From the NCBI GenBank assembly GCA_963920575.1, contig OY986970.1:20095274-20159273 (forward strand): a stretch of DNA of 64,000 nt, written 5' to 3'. A model generated the notes under the pieces. The model saw only the letters and a program-made list of their open reading frames with translations. It searched no databases and was not told the DNA's origin. The position numbers and the translations under genes are program-made. This document shows, piece by piece, positions 44,891-55,883 of this stretch. Positions within the stretch are counted from its first letter, which is position 1. The number at the start of each line of letters is the position of its first letter. The stretch comes from Narthecium ossifragum (lineage: Eukaryota > Streptophyta > Magnoliopsida > Dioscoreales > Nartheciaceae).

Positions 44891-45691
44891 CAACTTGTGG
44901 TGCTTGGAGCCGGAGCTGGAGGTGCTTGACCTTGGTGTCCGGCACGCCGAGAGAAGTAGAGGAGGAGAGAAGAAAAGAGAGGAAGAGGGTGAAGGAGACT
45001 TAGGAGAGAGGCGGATGATTGGAGAGAGGTGGGAAACGGGTGCAAAACCCGGGAAATGGATGAAAAACCGCTCACGTGCGCGCACGTGAGCGGTTTCCCG
45101 TCAAGTTATACTAACGGAGTTGGGGGTCGGTATTAAATTTCACTTTGTTTATAACTTGGTGGTATCAAATTACAAATCCCAAACTTGGTGGTACCAAAGT
45201 GCATTTCTAAAAAAGTACATGGTGCCGGAATGCAAAAATCCCTATATGAAACAAGATCGAAAAGCTCGAATTATTGAATTAAAACTAACGATACTACTAA
45301 CTTCAAAAAATCCTAATTTTCAAGATAAACATCCAATTGACGTGAAACTTGATATGACTACTCATTGATATACCCGAATCACATATCCGAAATTTGGATC
45401 AAACGGATGAAAATAAATCGACAAAAACCTACAATTTTGGTTTAAAATCATATTTGATAAACGACTCAAAATCCATTCGAAAATTTCTCGGGTTAAAACC
45501 AAAATTTGAATATCAACCCCAAAGGTCACTGAGATCATCATATCCAAAAATAAAATCAATTGTATAACGAAATTCCACTTACTTTCTCCAATTAAACTCA
45601 CTTCCATGTTTTGCACAGTCCGGCCATTTAATTCACTAAAAAGTGTACAAAAATCCAAAAATTATGAAACTAATTGGAATTGAAACTTAAC

Positions 45692-45965
45692 TCAGAGATC
45701 TACGACATTTATGTTGAAGATAAACTGAGATCATGCACGTACAGCTCTGAAATTAAGCTCAAACATAACTGTTCTAATTAAAATAGAAATCTTGAAATTA
45801 GATAGGAAAAAAGATACTTAAATCCGGTAACTCAGAGATCTACAACGTTTATGTTGAAGAGCAACTGAGATCATGCACGTACATCTCTGAAATTAAGCTC
45901 AAACATAACTGTTCTAATTAAAACAGAAATCCGGAAATTAGATAGGAAAAAGATACTTAAATCCA
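45692..45965. repeat. tandem duplication of about 137 bp in LTR-B
   Basis: The block from AACTCAGAGATCTACGACAT to AGATACTTAAATCCGGT is repeated immediately, with few differences (CGACATTTATG versus CAACGTTTATG). The block is the LTR-B counterpart of the 'GAGATCTACAACTCTTATG' segment in LTR-A. Confidence 0.85.
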
Positions 45966-46469
45966 GTATAAATCCAAACCAATTCATTCCAAACTTCAAT
46001 CAATTATTCAACACACCTAGGAACATCATCTAACACAAAGAAAACAACTAAACAAGCATATAATCACCCTAGAACACTTAATCAAAGGTTAAGTGAAGAA
46101 TCCTACCGTTCTACGCTAATCCATGATTAATCCTTGATTAATCCGTGTGGGGAAGGTCTAGATCAACTCCTCTCCTTGCTGGCAACCTTCTCAAGCCTTT
46201 GGAACAAGCTTCCCTCTCGAATTGAAGCAAACGGTGGAGAGAAGAAGAAGGAAGAAGAAAAAAGAAAAAAGAAAAATAGAGCATTCGCGGGTTCTTATAG
46301 AACCATTATGTAGCCTGAGTCCAATCGATCAGTCAACAGTACTGATCGGTCAATACTAGGTCGGTTCAGCGTCCTTATCCGGACACGTCAACGTCGGTGC
46401 CGACCTCGAATCCGATCGATCATCCCAAGGACCGATCGATCGTCCCTTGAATGATCGATCATCCCATAT

Positions 46470-47000
46470 CACTACAAGGAAAAAGCCATTCAGGGACCAA
46501 TATGGTGGTCACAAATAATACAATATTTAGGCGTTAAATGTCATTTCGAGGCTTTAGTGACCATTTCCACTTGGTCTCCAAGTGGTCAAAAATAAGTCAT
46601 CACAAATGGTACTTTCCGGCCAAGTCAAGTTGGTCGCAAAAGGTTAAGTATCAGCGACCAACTTTGGTCACAATAGAATAGTCATTGGTCGCATTAAACT
46701 TCAACCAGTTGGTCGCTATAGACACCAACTCATTACGACCACCCCAATTTGGTTGCAATAAGTAGCTCAATAGCGACCATATCTCTGGTTGCTATTTTGA
46801 TTCCTCATGGTAGCTGTAGAAGCAATTATAACCACAATTGGTCGCAAATAATACAAAGGAGGTCATTATATCTATTTGTTGTGACCACTGTTCTGGTCGC
46901 AAATAGTAATTTTTGGTCACTCAAAGTAAATACTAATTATGACAAAAAATATTGTCATTATAACAATATGCTCAATATCAATCACACTATTTAAAACCAA
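46470..47000 (+). mobile_element. CACTA element terminus with subterminal repeats
   Basis: CACTACAAGGAAAAAGCC at 46470 is a canonical CACTA end. It is followed by at least ten GGTCGC(A/T)A or GGTCACAAAT motifs in both orientations up to about 46920, typical binding sites for the transposase. I could not find the matching right end in the window, so its extent is unknown. Confidence 0.75.
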
Positions 47001-48189
47001 AATAATTCAAAGTCACAATTCAATTTCCCATCTAAAAGAATGTTTTGATCCAAAATAATGCTCGCTAATTGAAATATTTCAATTTGTTGAAACGTCATGG
47101 AAAATACAAGTTCTATTACAAAAGTGATGAGCTTAACATCACGAATTGGATCATCGCGCCACTAGCCATTTCTTCCTTTGACTCCAACATTGACTCATAT
47201 TTTGCCCACCTTAATCACTACTTTGTATCAGCAGTTCTTGCATCTTTTTCTACACAAGCATGAAACAAAAGATTATGCATTGCATGTAATCAATGCACAA
47301 GATAAGCACTCAATGTACATAGCAATTTTATAAAAGGTTGCAACATGAAGAGGCAATATGTGTAAACAAACTTCATAGACAAACTTCCAACAATAATAAA
47401 GCAATTTTATAAAAGGTTGCAACATGAATCTGATTACAAAGTGCATATGTAGCAGTCCCATTTATAACACCACATCATGAGATAAGTCCTCGGTACTAGT
47501 TTTCAAATTAGGATGAAAACATGCACAGACTATCACGACGGAATCAACATATTAGGAAATAAACATGTTATGTAAAACCACCTAGGAACCAAACATTTAC
47601 ATATTTCAAAGGAAAGCAAGGAATCCTCTTATCATAACATGCTTGTGACTCATCTGACTATTTACTACCCAACTTGGTGTCTATTGTTACCGATTTCATC
47701 ATCTTCAATTCAAGCTTCAACCGGACAGGTCCAGTCTTCAGTTCTTCGCTGCTACTTGATTCGGTCCTTCGAAGTTGTACCTTATAGCTTTCTGACGACG
47801 ACATTATATCCAGGAACTCAACATCGAGCATGAGCCCACAGATCAGTGCTGCATCTAGCTTATCCACCACGAGGAGATAGGGGGGCTTCTACTGCTATTG
47901 TGGTAAGAGGCCGAGGTTATTGACTTCCTAGACATCGACGAACCTAGGTAGAAGGCTCCTCCGTTGCGCAACCCGTCAGGTAGGATTCATGGATACTAGT
48001 GAATAGAATGTTAATGTTCTGTGGATTCATCCTCTTCTCTATTTTCTAACCTTACAGGAACATGGTGGTTGCAACTACTGGGAATGATATGATCAAAGCA
48101 TCTGTGAACGTACCAAGACTGTGATCAATGGCCTACTACAAAACACATCTCGGCTGGAGAGGAAAATAGAGGTCTTCCAAGCAAGGAAA
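47001..48189. other. transposon-flanking sequence without a recognised gene
   Basis: A/T-rich to 47640, then mixed. A 60-base segment with AATTTTATAAAAGGTTGCAACATGAA occurs twice (about 47325-47350 and 47402-47428). No convincing coding region; the short frames lack family resemblance. It may be the body of the CACTA element. Confidence 0.4.
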
Positions 48190-48742
48190 GGAAAGACCAT
48201 GATCGTGGACCTCAGGGACACACGGTGGGGTTTTGGGATCTCTATATACACCCAGGTCTTCTTTGAGGGCGACATTGTTGCGTTTCTCTTTTCATTATGT
48301 GTGTCGTAGTGTAATTTTCCTGCTGAGCTTAGTTGCTCACTCCTACCCGGGCTGTGTTTTGCAGGTGCAGGTGCAGGCGTTAGCTCCTCTTCAGTGGCCC
48401 CTACCGCGCAGTTGGTCGGCGGTGCGGCGGCGCTAGGCGGAGTCTGAGAGGTGGTGATCATTTTCTATTTTTCGAACCCTTTGTTAGTTAGTCTCCTACG
48501 GGAGTATATAAATTCTGTATTCTAATCTTCCCCTCTCCTAGGATATGTATATTAAACACTTGGGTTTTGTAATATGTGGTTTAAGGTTTGTGAATTTTAT
48601 AGTTTTTAATTTGAGGGTGTTTTGATGAATTGTTAGGGAGACCAATAGGTTAGAGGAAACCCTCGCTAAATTTTTTCGCGTTTCGTTAGGTTTTGGTTCG
48701 CGTCGCCTGGCCCGGTTGGGCTTTCGCGGGTCGGGGCGTGAC
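48190..48742 (+). mobile_element. truncated LTR-A fragment (U5 end)
   Basis: From AAAGACCATGATCGTGGACC to GGGGCGTGACA this follows the last quarter of the solo LTR at 40544-42857 (compare 42350-42857). The right end is intact and lies directly in the MuDR pseudogene; the left is truncated, so no target duplication can be assigned. Confidence 0.8.
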
Positions 48743-48990
48743 AATGTTGCTAAGATAAATGAAGGCATCTTCATCATCTGCTCTCACAACATGCATTGCC
48801 CTCTCAAAACCCTCCTTAGTGGTTGAATATGAAGTCCTTCAAAGAAGCTTCCCCAATTTCACTGATCTATGCCTCTTTCTAAAGTTCTAGAAAATGTGTC
48901 TGGCACAAAATCTATGCTCCACCCCAGGCATGACAGCCTCAATAGCTGGGATTAGTCCCTGCATAAGAATAGAACATTAGTATATATGCG

Positions 48991-49521
48991 ACAATATTGT
49001 GTCGGGTGGGTGCCCTCGGGCGGATCCTGGTCAGACCGGGAGCCCGTGGGTCGGGGCCCAGAGGAGGGCCGGGGCGTTACAGTATGGTATCAGAGCCAGT
49101 TCTCAGCCGAAAATTATGCCAGCGAGGATGCTGGGCCTCCAAGGGGGGTGGATTGTGAGGCCCGCTGGGTCTACCGAGGGACAAGATGCCTGCGCCTCGA
49201 GGGCGGGGCTGAGTCAGGTAGCCGGGTAAGCAATCCCACAACGCTTGGGTATGGTCCGGGGTTCGATATAAGTATATAGTAAGCCCTTAATAGATACAAC
49301 GCGTTTTAAAGCCGTGCTGGCAGTGATCTGCCAGAAAACTCTAAGGTTAAGCGTGCTTGCCTTGGAGCGGTCCCGGGATGGGTGACCTACTGGGAAGTTT
49401 TCCTAGATTTCTGCGGTGAGTCAAAAGCGGACAATATTGTGTCGGGTGGGGCCCTTGGGTGGATCCTAGTTGGACCGGGAGCCCACGGGGCCGGGGCCCA
49501 GTGGAGGGCCGGGGCTTTACA
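48991..49521 (+). mobile_element. Cassandra-type TRIM, 5' LTR truncated
   Basis: The 3' LTR is about 49154-49521 (TGTGAGGCCC ... CTTTACA, 368 bp) after a purine tract AAGGGGGGTGGA. The primer site TGGTATCAGAGCC is at 49085-49097, three bases after the end of a partial 5' LTR (48991-49081). The LTR carries a 5S-rRNA-like stretch, the defining trait of Cassandra elements, and there is no coding capacity. The 5' LTR has lost its first three quarters, including the 5S part. Confidence 0.85.
49335..49406 (+). ncRNA. 5S rRNA-derived promoter segment in the Cassandra LTR
   Basis: AAACTCTAAGGTTAAGCGTG and GGATGGGTGACCTACTGGGA match the 3' half of plant 5S rRNA (GTTAAGCGTGCTTGG ... GGATGGGTGACCTCCTGGGAAG). 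They correspond to box A and box C of the internal RNA polymerase III promoter. The 5' half of 5S is missing, so this is not a 5S gene. In Cassandra it can recruit Pol III; activity here is unknown. Confidence 0.8.
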
Positions 49522-50744
49522 AAATCTATACTCCACCCCAGGCATGACAGCCTCAATAGCTGGGATTAGTCCCTGCATAAGAATAGAACATTAGTATATA
49601 TGCGACAACTATAGTGTGCAAAATGAAGTAAGTCAAAACTGGTACAACACATACCTTATGTTGATCGGTTATTATTGTCCAATGCTGCCAAGATACATAG
49701 CCAATGTCATTAGCAAGTAGCTATAGGAACCAGATCCATGCTTCTTTGTTCTCAATCTAGACTGATGCGTATTCAATTGGGTACATCCCATTATCTGCAT
49801 CTCTCCCAACTGCCACCAACATCTGCCCCCCATATGGTGTCTTTAAATAGAAACCATCAAGACCTATCACATGTCTACATCCTGTCCTGAAACCTGACTT
49901 GCATGCATTTAGACACATATAGAATCTCTCGAAATAACACCCTCCATCAACTCCCAGGTTTGTTTCAACTTTACATGTGCTTCTAGGATTGCTTCGCAGT
50001 ATTTCCATGGCATAGTCTCTCAGCTGGGTGTACTGCTCTGTCCAATTGCCCTGTACCATTCACAGAGCCTTGTCTTTTGCCCTCCAAGCAGTCATCCTAG
50101 AAATCTGCACTGCTAGATCCCTATGCACTTTCTCCCTCAAAGTGCCTGAACCCATTTCAGGGCTAATCCTCACATCATCCTTGTAATTCTTAGCCAGCCA
50201 ACATGCAGTAGCATATCTATTCTTGTGGACCCTACTGCAGATGTGGTTGTCAACCAGGGTCTTTATCTGGAAGGTGGCAGACCTATGCATCAAAGATGAG
50301 TGCATCCTCCAAGGGCAGGTTTTATTACTCCCTTCACACTTGACAGTAATAGCTTGCTTTGTGTTCTTCAATATTCTCATATCATATCCATTTTTCACTG
50401 CATAAGTTTTTATACTTTCCTTCAAAACATCACATGATGCAAACTTCAAACCAATACTGAATGACTTTTCAACCTCCATATCAGACTCTTCCATGAAGAC
50501 TGGATACTTATCACCATCTTCATCCTCCTCAGAAGAACTCCTCACACTGAATTTATCGGACCTGTAGTCCTCAGATACATACCCACTAGCCTTTCCAACA
50601 TCCTCGACCATGTCATTCCCTCCTACATGCTCCATTCCATGTATACTACTCTCAATTCCATGTTCATAAATGTAATCATCTTCATCGTCACAACTTGAAC
50701 CTCTGATGGTGCATAGGAACTACTGCCAGAGCTACCATCTTCTC

Positions 50745-51075
50745 CATACATAGCTTCATAACATTCACCAAAACCAAATGCTTGAGCTTCAACTTCAACA
50801 ACAAGTTCCCTACCCCTAAAATATGTTCTGGACTTTCAATAGCAGCTTCCTTGCCTCTGGTTCTTCTCCTTGCCTCCTCCCGTGGAACTTGACCTTCATT
50901 ATCATCTTCTCCATACATAGATTCATACCATTCACCGAGCCCAAATTCTTGAGCTTCAGCTTCAGCATCAGTTCCCTGCCCCTAGCAATATGTTCTGGAC
51001 TTTCAATACTAGCTACCTTGCCTCTGGTTCTTCTCCTTGCCTCCTCACATGGAACTTGACCTTCATCTTGATCAA
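50745..51075 (-). repeat. in-gene duplication of about 165 bp in the MuDR pseudogene
   Basis: Two adjacent segments encode EGQVPxEEARRRTRGK-A-IESPEHI followed by a KLKLK stretch, at about 51065-50920 and 50895-50750. The duplicate has since drifted and frame-shifted. Confidence 0.75.
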
Positions 51076-51547
51076 TAACTGAGACATTTGGATGTCCATG
51101 ATGACTAGATCCAGCAGCATTGGCAATTGTGCCATATGGGGTGAAAGATCTAGTAGGTGTGGCAATCCTCACAGTTGAAGGTGCATCAAGAACAACTCCA
51201 GTAACATTTTCAACCCTATTACCTCCTGGATTGATGACATCACCTTCAGAGTAGACATGGATTTTTTGTCCAGTTGAACATAGTACCATCAATGAAAGGA
51301 CCTTTTGGTCTGATTTTATCTCCCTCAAAGCCTCCTTGCATAGAACATCTCATGGAATCAGGTACCAAAACTTACCATGCTTTGCATAGCCCAACTACTC
51401 ATAGAATGTCTCGAAATCAAAAAAACCAAACACATCTGGGTCAATATCATTGAATGCCTTCTCATTACCCCCTATGTATGAGAGTACTAACTGATGCAGG
51501 AAGTATCCATCATGATGGAGTACAATTGAGAATATGTCTCCATTCAT

Positions 51548-52104
51548 TCTAAACAATACAATAACCAAAATTTAGCTAAACTAGACAATATAGTGACCAT
51601 ATTGCAGTACATTGGAATTTAACAATGTGGGCAAAACATTCAACATAGTGGGATTAAACAATGCAGGATTAAACAATGTTTAGGATTAACCAATGTTCAG
51701 GATTAAAAACTGCAGAATTCAATAGTGAAGGATTAAACAATCCACTAAGAAGTACATAACCAATGTCTAGGATTAAAAAACGCAGTATTAAACACCATCC
51801 TAGGATCTCACTGCACCGATCATAAGCTTCCCTAATTAAAAATGTGAACCCTAAACTTCAAACCATCGGGCCTACCACAACCATGGTTAAACAATTGAGA
51901 AAGTGACTATCATGCCTTAAACGATGAAGAATATCATTGAATGCCTTCTCAGTACATATTTGTTTGCCCCTTGTTCTAGAGTTTGCTTGTATATGAAAAT
52001 GTAGGTCTTACCACCAGGGGAATGTATGGTCGACTCGAGAATACATGTAAGCTACTCCAGGTATGAAGATGTGACACATACTTCACACTTTTGATGTTGA
52101 CCTA
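51548..52104. other. non-coding sequence between the two MuDR pseudogenes
   Basis: It holds a degenerate array of AGGATTAAACAATG units (about 51650-51800) and a second copy of AATATCATTGAATGCCTTCTC (also at 51440). These look like upstream regions of a Mutator-type element. No gene. Confidence 0.45.
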
Positions 52105-53640
52105 TTGAGTTCGTACTTGTGGGGCCACCGAAATGATGAAAATGTCGGTTGCGATCATAGAGTTGATTGTATGCCGTCAACATCTCGAAGCCCCCCACTA
52201 GATGTTGATGCTGAAGATCGTCATGACGATCACGATGACAATAGGATCGAGAATACTGCATGGAGCAATGAGCCAATACATCATGATGATGGTATTAATA
52301 ATTCAATGTCGCTTACTACAAAAAAGTATGAAGATGAGTTACCGAATGAATTCCCAAATAATGTGTGGATCGACCGGATGACAATGAAGGATACTATACC
52401 TAGGGAAATTGAAGACCCGTTCCCATTCAATGGTGAATTCTATAAGTAGCAGACATTCAAGACCAAGGCATCACTTATGCATGCTTTTCAACAGTACGTG
52501 TTTCGAAGATTTGCAGAACATTCCACCATTAATTCTGAGCAAAAGGTGTCGTCAAGTACTCTAATCTTGATTGTTTTTTGCGTCTACATGCGTCAACTTG
52601 CAAAGAGTTCTCTTACTTTTAGGTAAAGAGTTATGGGGGTCCACATACATGTCGGGCAGGTTTATTGAATACCAAACACCACCACTGCACCGTAAAATTC
52701 ATATGTGGTATCATACTTGGTGATGCAAGGACAAACATCGAGATAACCCCCAAAGACATCGTGCAAAGGATCAAAGACGACTATCACATTACCATCAGCT
52801 ATGCAAAGACATATCATGCACATTTACTAGCTATGAAAATTATATTTGGGGAATGGAAAGAATCATACAATATAACTTTATTAGTTGCGACTGCCATAGA
52901 TGGCAACGATCATTTGATACCAATAGCATGTGCCGTGGTTGAGTCCGAAAATACCAGTAGCTGGTCATTGTTCCTTACTCTGGTTAGAGTATATGTGGTC
53001 AGTGGCAGAAGAGGTCTAGCTATTATTTCAAATCGACCCAAAGCAATCAAAGAGGCAGTAAAGACGGAATCCCCCCCGCCCTTAGGACACCAACAGTTAT
53101 GTATGAGGCACTTCACTGACAACTTCATAAAGCAAGTTCAAGGATGAAAATTTGTATCACTTATTTTGGGTTGCATCAAAGAAGGGTCCACAAGGAAGTA
53201 TTTGATAAGACTATTGATGGAATTAAAAAAATTAAACTAGAAGCTTATTAGTGGATTGTTACTGCAGAGTCACCAGAAACTTGGATGTTGTCTCACAATG
53301 ACAATAAACGATTTGGCGTAATGACTACCAATTGGTCCGAAAGTTTGAATAATGCCTTGAAAGGTACGTGGGTTATGCCTACCAAAGCATTGGTGGCAAC
53401 TTCCTTTGAAAGAATAAATAAGCTCTTCATGCGATGTTGTTGGGAGGGAAAAGCAATGAGTGGCGAGGTGACACCACTAATCGAAGATGTATTACACAAC
53501 CATTGTATTGTCGCCCAATTATATCATGTGCAGTCATTTGACAGTGGCGAGTTCATGGTCATAGAACGACATGATGATACGTTTACTGTCAAGTTATCTA
53601 GACAGGCAGGGACATGCAGTTGCTAGTAGAGGTAATGATA
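52105..53640 (+). pseudogene. second MuDR/MULE transposase pseudogene
   Basis: Broken frames on the plus strand read, in order: an acidic N-terminus to EDPFPFNGEFYK; ITPKDIVQRIKDDYHITISY-AKTYHA; LLVATAIDGNDHLIPIACAV; SGRRGLAIISNRPKAIKEAV; LCMRHFTDNFIKQ; and TTNWSESLNNALKG. These are the core blocks of a MULE transposase of a different subgroup from the minus-strand one. The DGT block with the first catalytic aspartate is deleted between KESYN and LLVAT. Many stops are present. The last frame ends near the expected SWIM finger. Confidence 0.82.
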
Positions 53641-53869
53641 AAAGAGAACTAAAATGATGAGTTAAGAAATGACGATTTAAACTACTCCTAATGCATGGAT
53701 TAAGTTATATTAATAAGAGACAGATTATCAAATGCAGATCCAATGGAGCTGGCTCTGTTATTCAATAATAAGAAAGCTACAAGAGTGAAAAAGAATGAAT
53801 GTGAAGCAATACATGATAACAGTTGCATAAGTAAACAAAGTACAGTTTGCCTTCAAATGTCGGCAAACC
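53640..53869 (+). repeat. dispersed repeat, copy 2 (continues at 54733-54900)
   Basis: It matches 31115-31370 over most of its length and resumes after the solo LTR (compare 31370-31440 and 34930-34990). Copy 1 was broken by a CACTA element and copy 2 by an LTR, at different points. Confidence 0.7.
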
Positions 53870-54732
53870 TGTTACGCCGAGCCTTCTCGTAGGCATGGGT
53901 ACCTGGTCTCTTCCCTGGTCTCAGTTCTTCCTTAGCCAAATCTATGGCTAGGTCGAGAGATACCTTTAGGGTTTTAGGAGAATGACCCTAGGTATTCGAC
54001 GAGGAAGATGAAGACTGGAGGTAGGAGACGGTAGAGAAGAGGTTACCTTGCATATCCTCTTGTGGTTGGCTGGTTACTCTTGGAGATCCACGCCAAGAGA
54101 GGTGGAAGAAGAGGGGCGGCGACCAAGGAGGTCGCCGGGATTGGAGCGGTTGCTGGTAGCGGCGGACGGCGGAGGTGATGGTGGTAGCCGGCGGGTGGAG
54201 AAGGCCAGCAAAAGAGAGAAACGTGGGAGGGGCTAGTGGTGGTGGAATATTAATTTAGAGCTACTCCTAAGATATCCTACTTTAACTACTAACTTTATTC
54301 TTCAATGCATAAAACCTAATACAAGCTATGGAGGTCCTTTTATAGAGGCCTCAAGAGAGTCCTACTTCAACTAGAGAACTACCTTGCTTTAATCAGCAAG
54401 TAACCATACTTTCCTACTAAGACTCAATCATAACTCAAACTCCCTAACAAACTGGACTCAAAATAGGAACTAATAAAACAAAGCATAAACTGAACTCAAA
54501 CTAGGAAATCAACTAGGAAAGCAATTAAGAACTAACTAAGGAAGTAACCAGCTAAGGATTAGGATCCCTAAGGCCGGCTTTGGCTTGAGACCTGGTCCAA
54601 GGTCGGGTCCTACCAAGGGGTGGAGCCTGACCTGCGTGGGTCCCAACTGGATCTAGCCCATGTGTGGACCCTGCCCCATAATTGGGCGTGGGTTGGTCTA
54701 GCCCAGGTGGAGCTGGACTTCCAACCGTATCA
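53870..54732 (-). mobile_element. solo LTR of family LTR-C
   Basis: An 863-bp unit with ends TGTTACGCC and CCGTATCA, flanked by a perfect AAACC duplication (53865-53869 and 54733-54737). Read on the minus strand it starts TGATACGG, has a TATA box (CTATAAAAGG; plus-strand TTTTATA at 54338-54344), then a GC-rich leader. The same family is probably present in the PDAP1 intron near 10627. Confidence 0.85.
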
Positions 54733-55124
54733 AAACCTTTCTCCTTTGATTTCATCTTATGCAGTATAACAGCTGCGAAACCATCGGAACTGTCCTAACT
54801 CCCTGGAACTGTCTTGTCTACAACTGCTTCTTGTCGACCATGCTTCTATCGAATGAAGCGCAAGACTACACTTTCCCTCAATCAACTGCCTCTTTCCAAG
54901 CCTTTGATTGATTTCGGCCTTCATAATTTCTGGTCGATCACCTATTGTTATATTTTCTGGTCGATCATTTGCTGTTTCATTTATACTTGCCGACTACTCT
55001 TTTACTTGATCGATCACATGAGATTGATCTTATGGGTTAACACAGATTTACTGAAAAAGAAAAATTATATAGAAGGCCTATTTTAAATAAAATCTAATTT
55101 AAGGGCTTTTTTGTAGGGAAATTT

Positions 55125-55883
55125 CCATTTTAATATCTTATAGTTTAGTGTAATGGCAGTTTACTACACTATAATTTTAAAAATATAACAGTGCGATTTA
55201 GGTCTAACTCCATACGATGTTATCTCCATTGACGGAAAACTGGTTGATTTGCATTTTGATACCCTGTAATTTAGTGTAATGGAAGTTTACTACCTTATAA
55301 TTTGAAAAACTACCCTAAATTTTATGCGACAACGTGAGCCCAAATGGCGTTATCTCTCTTGATGGAAAACTGCTCACGTGCCAAACACATGAGCGTCGCT
55401 TCAACCATCTTACTCAAAATGCAGCCTTCAAACTCCATGCTCGATTCATGCATCCACCGTCACATCGACCGTCAGCTTCTGGGAGAAAATGATGCATTCA
55501 AGGTCGATCCATGCATCCACCATCGTTTCAGATGTCTAGCTAAAAATGCAGCATTCAAACTTCACAGTCGATTTCACGCATTCACCATCGCATTGACTGC
55601 CAGCCTCTGTGAGGAAATGATACATTAAGGGTCGATTCATTCATTGACAGTCGCTTTAGCCACCTAGCTCAAAATGCAGCTTTCAAACTTCACGGCCGAT
55701 TTACGCATCGACTATCTCATCGATCGCGGAGAGGGAGAGAAAAGACGTTCGTGTGCCAAGCATGTGAGCGGTTTTTCATCAAGGGAGATAACGTCGTATG
55801 GTGTCAGACCCTAAATCGCGCCGTCACATAAAATTTAGGGTAGTAAACTACATTTTTCAAACTATAAGGTAGTAAACTGCCAT
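55125..55883. mobile_element. nested TIR repeat units (MULE-like) with captured retroelement sequence
   Basis: Arms reading TAGTGTAATGG(C/A)AGTTTACTAC occur at 55145 and 55275 in one orientation and as GTAGTAAACTGCCAT at 55869 in the other. A further inverted arm follows the LTR-B insertion at 62261-62440. Between the inner arms (55380-55740) is Copia-LTR-like sequence with GGTCGAT/ATCGACCGTCAG motifs. Exact ends and target duplications were not resolved. Confidence 0.5.

Larger units (their letters stand above)
43660..45242 (+). mobile_element. Pack-MULE carrying a serine hydroxymethyltransferase fragment
   Basis: A perfect 9-bp duplication TATATGAAA (43651-43659 and 45243-45251) flanks a 1583-bp element. 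The inverted ends begin GGGATTTTTGCATTCCGG and continue with 'AAATGCACTTTGGTACCACC' and 'AAGTTTGGGATTTG' for over 80 bases. Inside are the SHMT first-exon fragment (43946-44118) and a GC-rich tandem array (44380-44890). No transposase. It lies in LTR-B. Confidence 0.92.
40089..46469 (-). mobile_element. LTR-B, first copy, broken by three later insertions
   Basis: It begins TGTCACGTCCCGACCC at 40089, cutting the Copia 3' LTR. Its sequence is interrupted by a solo LTR-A (40544-42857) and a MULE (43660-45242), then stops at a CACTA end (46470). The start, the AACGCAGCCCGGGTAGGA block (about 40465) and the 'GAGATCTACGACATTTATG' block (about 45698) are shared in kind with LTR-A, so LTR-B is a diverged relative. 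It ends in ATCGATC palindromes at 46320-46465. The U3 terminus is not seen. Confidence 0.65.
48906..49608. repeat. about 88-bp host duplication flanking the Cassandra element
   Basis: The MuDR segment AAAATCTATGCTCCACCCC ... ATATATGCGACAA occurs at 48906-48994 and 49521-49608, with one clear difference (TGCTCC versus TACTCC). It is far longer than the 5-bp duplication an LTR integrase makes. Confidence 0.9.
48743..51547 (-). pseudogene. MuDR/MULE transposase pseudogene
   Basis: Starts near 51547 (MNGDIFSIVLHHDGYF) and continues leftward as MUDRA-type domains: an acidic linker, a DUF4371-free FAR1-like zinc-binding region (TCPW ... RSATFQIKTLVDNHIC), KVHRDLAVQISRMTAWRAKDKA, then HVIGLDGFYLKTPYGGQM, which holds the first catalytic aspartate, VAVGRDADNGMYPIEYASV, and GLIPAIEAVMPGVEHRFC (third motif region). 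In-frame stops occur near 51403, 51370, 50057 and 48880. A Cassandra element interrupts it at 48991-49521 and LTR-A truncates it at 48742. No SWIM domain is left. Confidence 0.85.

Noticed and set aside
44319..45075. Long minus-strand proline/serine-rich frames
   Set aside because: They follow the GC-rich tandem repeat of the Pack-MULE and have no family resemblance.
49335..49406. A 5S rRNA gene
   Set aside because: Only the 3' half is present, with many changes, and it sits inside an LTR beside a retroelement primer-binding site.
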